64,000 nucleotides of DNA from NCBI RefSeq assembly GCF_004114955.1, contig NZ_CP030053.1:2294001-2358000 (forward strand), read 5' to 3'. Under the pieces are notes generated by a model. It did no database searches, was not told the DNA's origin, and saw nothing but the letters and a program-made list of their open reading frames with translations. The stretch is from Bradyrhizobium guangzhouense (GTDB lineage Bacteria > Pseudomonadota > Alphaproteobacteria > Rhizobiales > Xanthobacteraceae). The position numbers and the translations under genes were made by a program. Position 1 is the stretch's first letter; the number at the start of each line of letters is the position of its first letter. Below, in pieces: positions 63,071 to 64,000 of the stretch.

Positions 63071-63292
63071 CTATATCTAATCTACATCGTGTGGCTGAGC
63101 GACGCGGGCCACGCCCAGGGCATTGTCACGCCTGCCGGGTCGTGTGCCAGGGAGTGGTGTAGCTGATAGCAAAGCCGCTCGGACGCGCGCCCCACATAGC
63201 GCCGTAGCGGGCGGGCGGCTTTGCGGGTGGTCACCGATGGTTCGTCGGTAAGGTTTGGATTGCGACAGCCAACCTGATTCGAGGATCCACCG
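63071..63292. other. Probable left part of the IS256-type element
   Basis: No gene is seen. A terminal inverted repeat of the transposase element should lie here (GGGAGTGGTGTAGCTGATAG near 63150 is a candidate), but the other end is outside the window, so it cannot be tested. Confidence 0.3.
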
Positions 63293-64000
63293 ATGACCGA
63301 CGACATGATGAACCTGCGCACGCTCGTAGAGAAGACCCCTGATGCCGATCTGTTGCGCGAGATGATCGGCTTTGCGGCCCAGCGGCTGATGGAACTGGAA
63401 GTCGAGAGCCAGACCGGGGCGGGCTACGGCGAGAAAAGCCCCGAGCGTCTGGCCCAGCGCAATGGCTACCGCGACCGGATCTGGGAGACCCGGGCCGGCG
63501 CGGTCGAGCTGCGCATCCCCAAATTGCGCAAGGGCTCCTACTTCCCCGGCTTCCTGGAGCCGCGCCGGATGGCCGAGAAGGCACTGACCGCCGTGGTGCA
63601 GGAAGCCTACGTGCAGGGCGTCTCGACCCGCTCGGTCGACGATCTGGTGCAGGCGATGGGGATGAGCGGCATCTCCAAGAGCCAGGTGAGCCGGCTCTGC
63701 GCCGAGATCGACGACAAGGTGAAGGCGTTCCTCGGCCGCCCGATCGAAGGCGACTGGCCGTATCTGTAGATCGACGCCACCTACGTGAAGGTGCGCCAGA
63801 ATGGGCGGAACGTCTCGGTCGCGGTGATCATCGCGGTCGGCGTCAACGGCGACGGCCGGCGCGAGGTGCTCGGCATGGACGTCGGCCCTTCCGAAGCCGA
63901 GACGTTCTGGACGGCGTTCCTGCGCAAGCTCGCCCGCCGCGGCCTGCGGGGCGTCAAGCTGGTCGTCTCCGACGCCCATGAAGGCATCAAGGCGACGGTG
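63293..64000 (+). pseudogene. IS256-family transposase with in-frame amber codon, right-edge partial
   Basis: The ATG at 63293 opens a mutator-type transposase: [61 protein letters not shown] and [24 protein letters not shown] at 63767-63769 interrupts it where relatives have tryptophan (YLW-IDATYVKVR); the same frame then continues IDATYVKVRQNGRNVSVAVI and VSDAHEGIKA to the window edge, including the first catalytic aspartate in IDATY. A single base change would restore it. Without suppression the product is only 158 residues. Confidence 0.85.

Noticed and set aside
63077..63979. 300-codon minus-strand frame opposite the IS256 transposase
   Set aside because: Antisense of the transposase; no motif or start signal.
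1..64000. CRISPR arrays, tRNA or rRNA genes, riboswitches
   Set aside because: No regularly spaced repeats, no cloverleaf-like or rRNA-like segments and no leader motif I could recognise were seen on reading both strands.

Overview
The window is high-GC DNA from an alphaproteobacterium. Gene content, TTGA-N6-TCAA (FixK/FNR-type) boxes and a palindromic repeat of the kind common in Bradyrhizobium point to Bradyrhizobium or a close relative in the Nitrobacteraceae. This taxonomic call is inference; no rRNA or tRNA gene was seen.

Region 1 (1-1.8 kb) holds the tail of a gene cut by the window edge and a small membrane protein. Region 2 (1.8-26.1 kb) is one long catabolic supercluster. It encodes a CoA-transferase, a two-component flavin monooxygenase, an aliphatic/aromatic-acid type ABC importer, an IlvD-type dehydratase, a 2,5-dihydroxypyridine-dioxygenase (NicX)-like ring-cleavage enzyme, two NAD-dependent dehydrogenases, two acyl-CoA ligases, an acyl-CoA dehydrogenase, an alpha/beta hydrolase, an SDR, an enoyl-CoA hydratase, an FAD monooxygenase, a cupin, a branched-chain-type solute-binding protein, a MarR regulator and a RidA protein. 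Read together it looks like uptake, CoA activation, hydroxylation, ring opening and beta-oxidation of a (nitrogen-containing) aromatic or heteroaromatic acid. Four copies of a TTTGAAGCCTAAA-like element lie in front of its divergent promoters, two of them beside the marR gene.

Region 3 (26.1-41.6 kb) looks like a low-oxygen / storage-polymer regulon. It has a CBS-BON protein, PHA synthase, CHAD protein, kinase-like fusion protein, a frameshifted universal stress protein, an ADP-forming acyl-CoA synthetase-GNAT fusion, a YqjD/YqjE-like pair, an Mla lipid transport operon, a cytochrome c, an FNR protein with four candidate cluster cysteines, a 41-residue membrane peptide and a second Crp/Fnr protein. 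Seven perfect TTGA-N6-TCAA boxes occur in its intergenic regions.

Region 4 (41.6-54.0 kb) carries a TRAP transporter with a GntR regulator and SDR, a tightly overlapped operon for a molybdenum hydroxylase with a Bug-type solute-binding protein, a molybdopterin oxidoreductase and an enoyl-CoA hydratase. Region 5 (54.0-64.0 kb) is an accessory zone: a decayed IS4-family element inserted in a palindromic repeat with a 10-bp target duplication, a relic of the enoyl-CoA hydratase, a MobA/MobL-like relaxase, a decayed AAA+ ATPase operon headed by an intact GIY-YIG/DUF4357-like protein, a DUF3102-like protein with its own promoter, and an IS256-type transposase with an in-frame stop that runs off the right edge.
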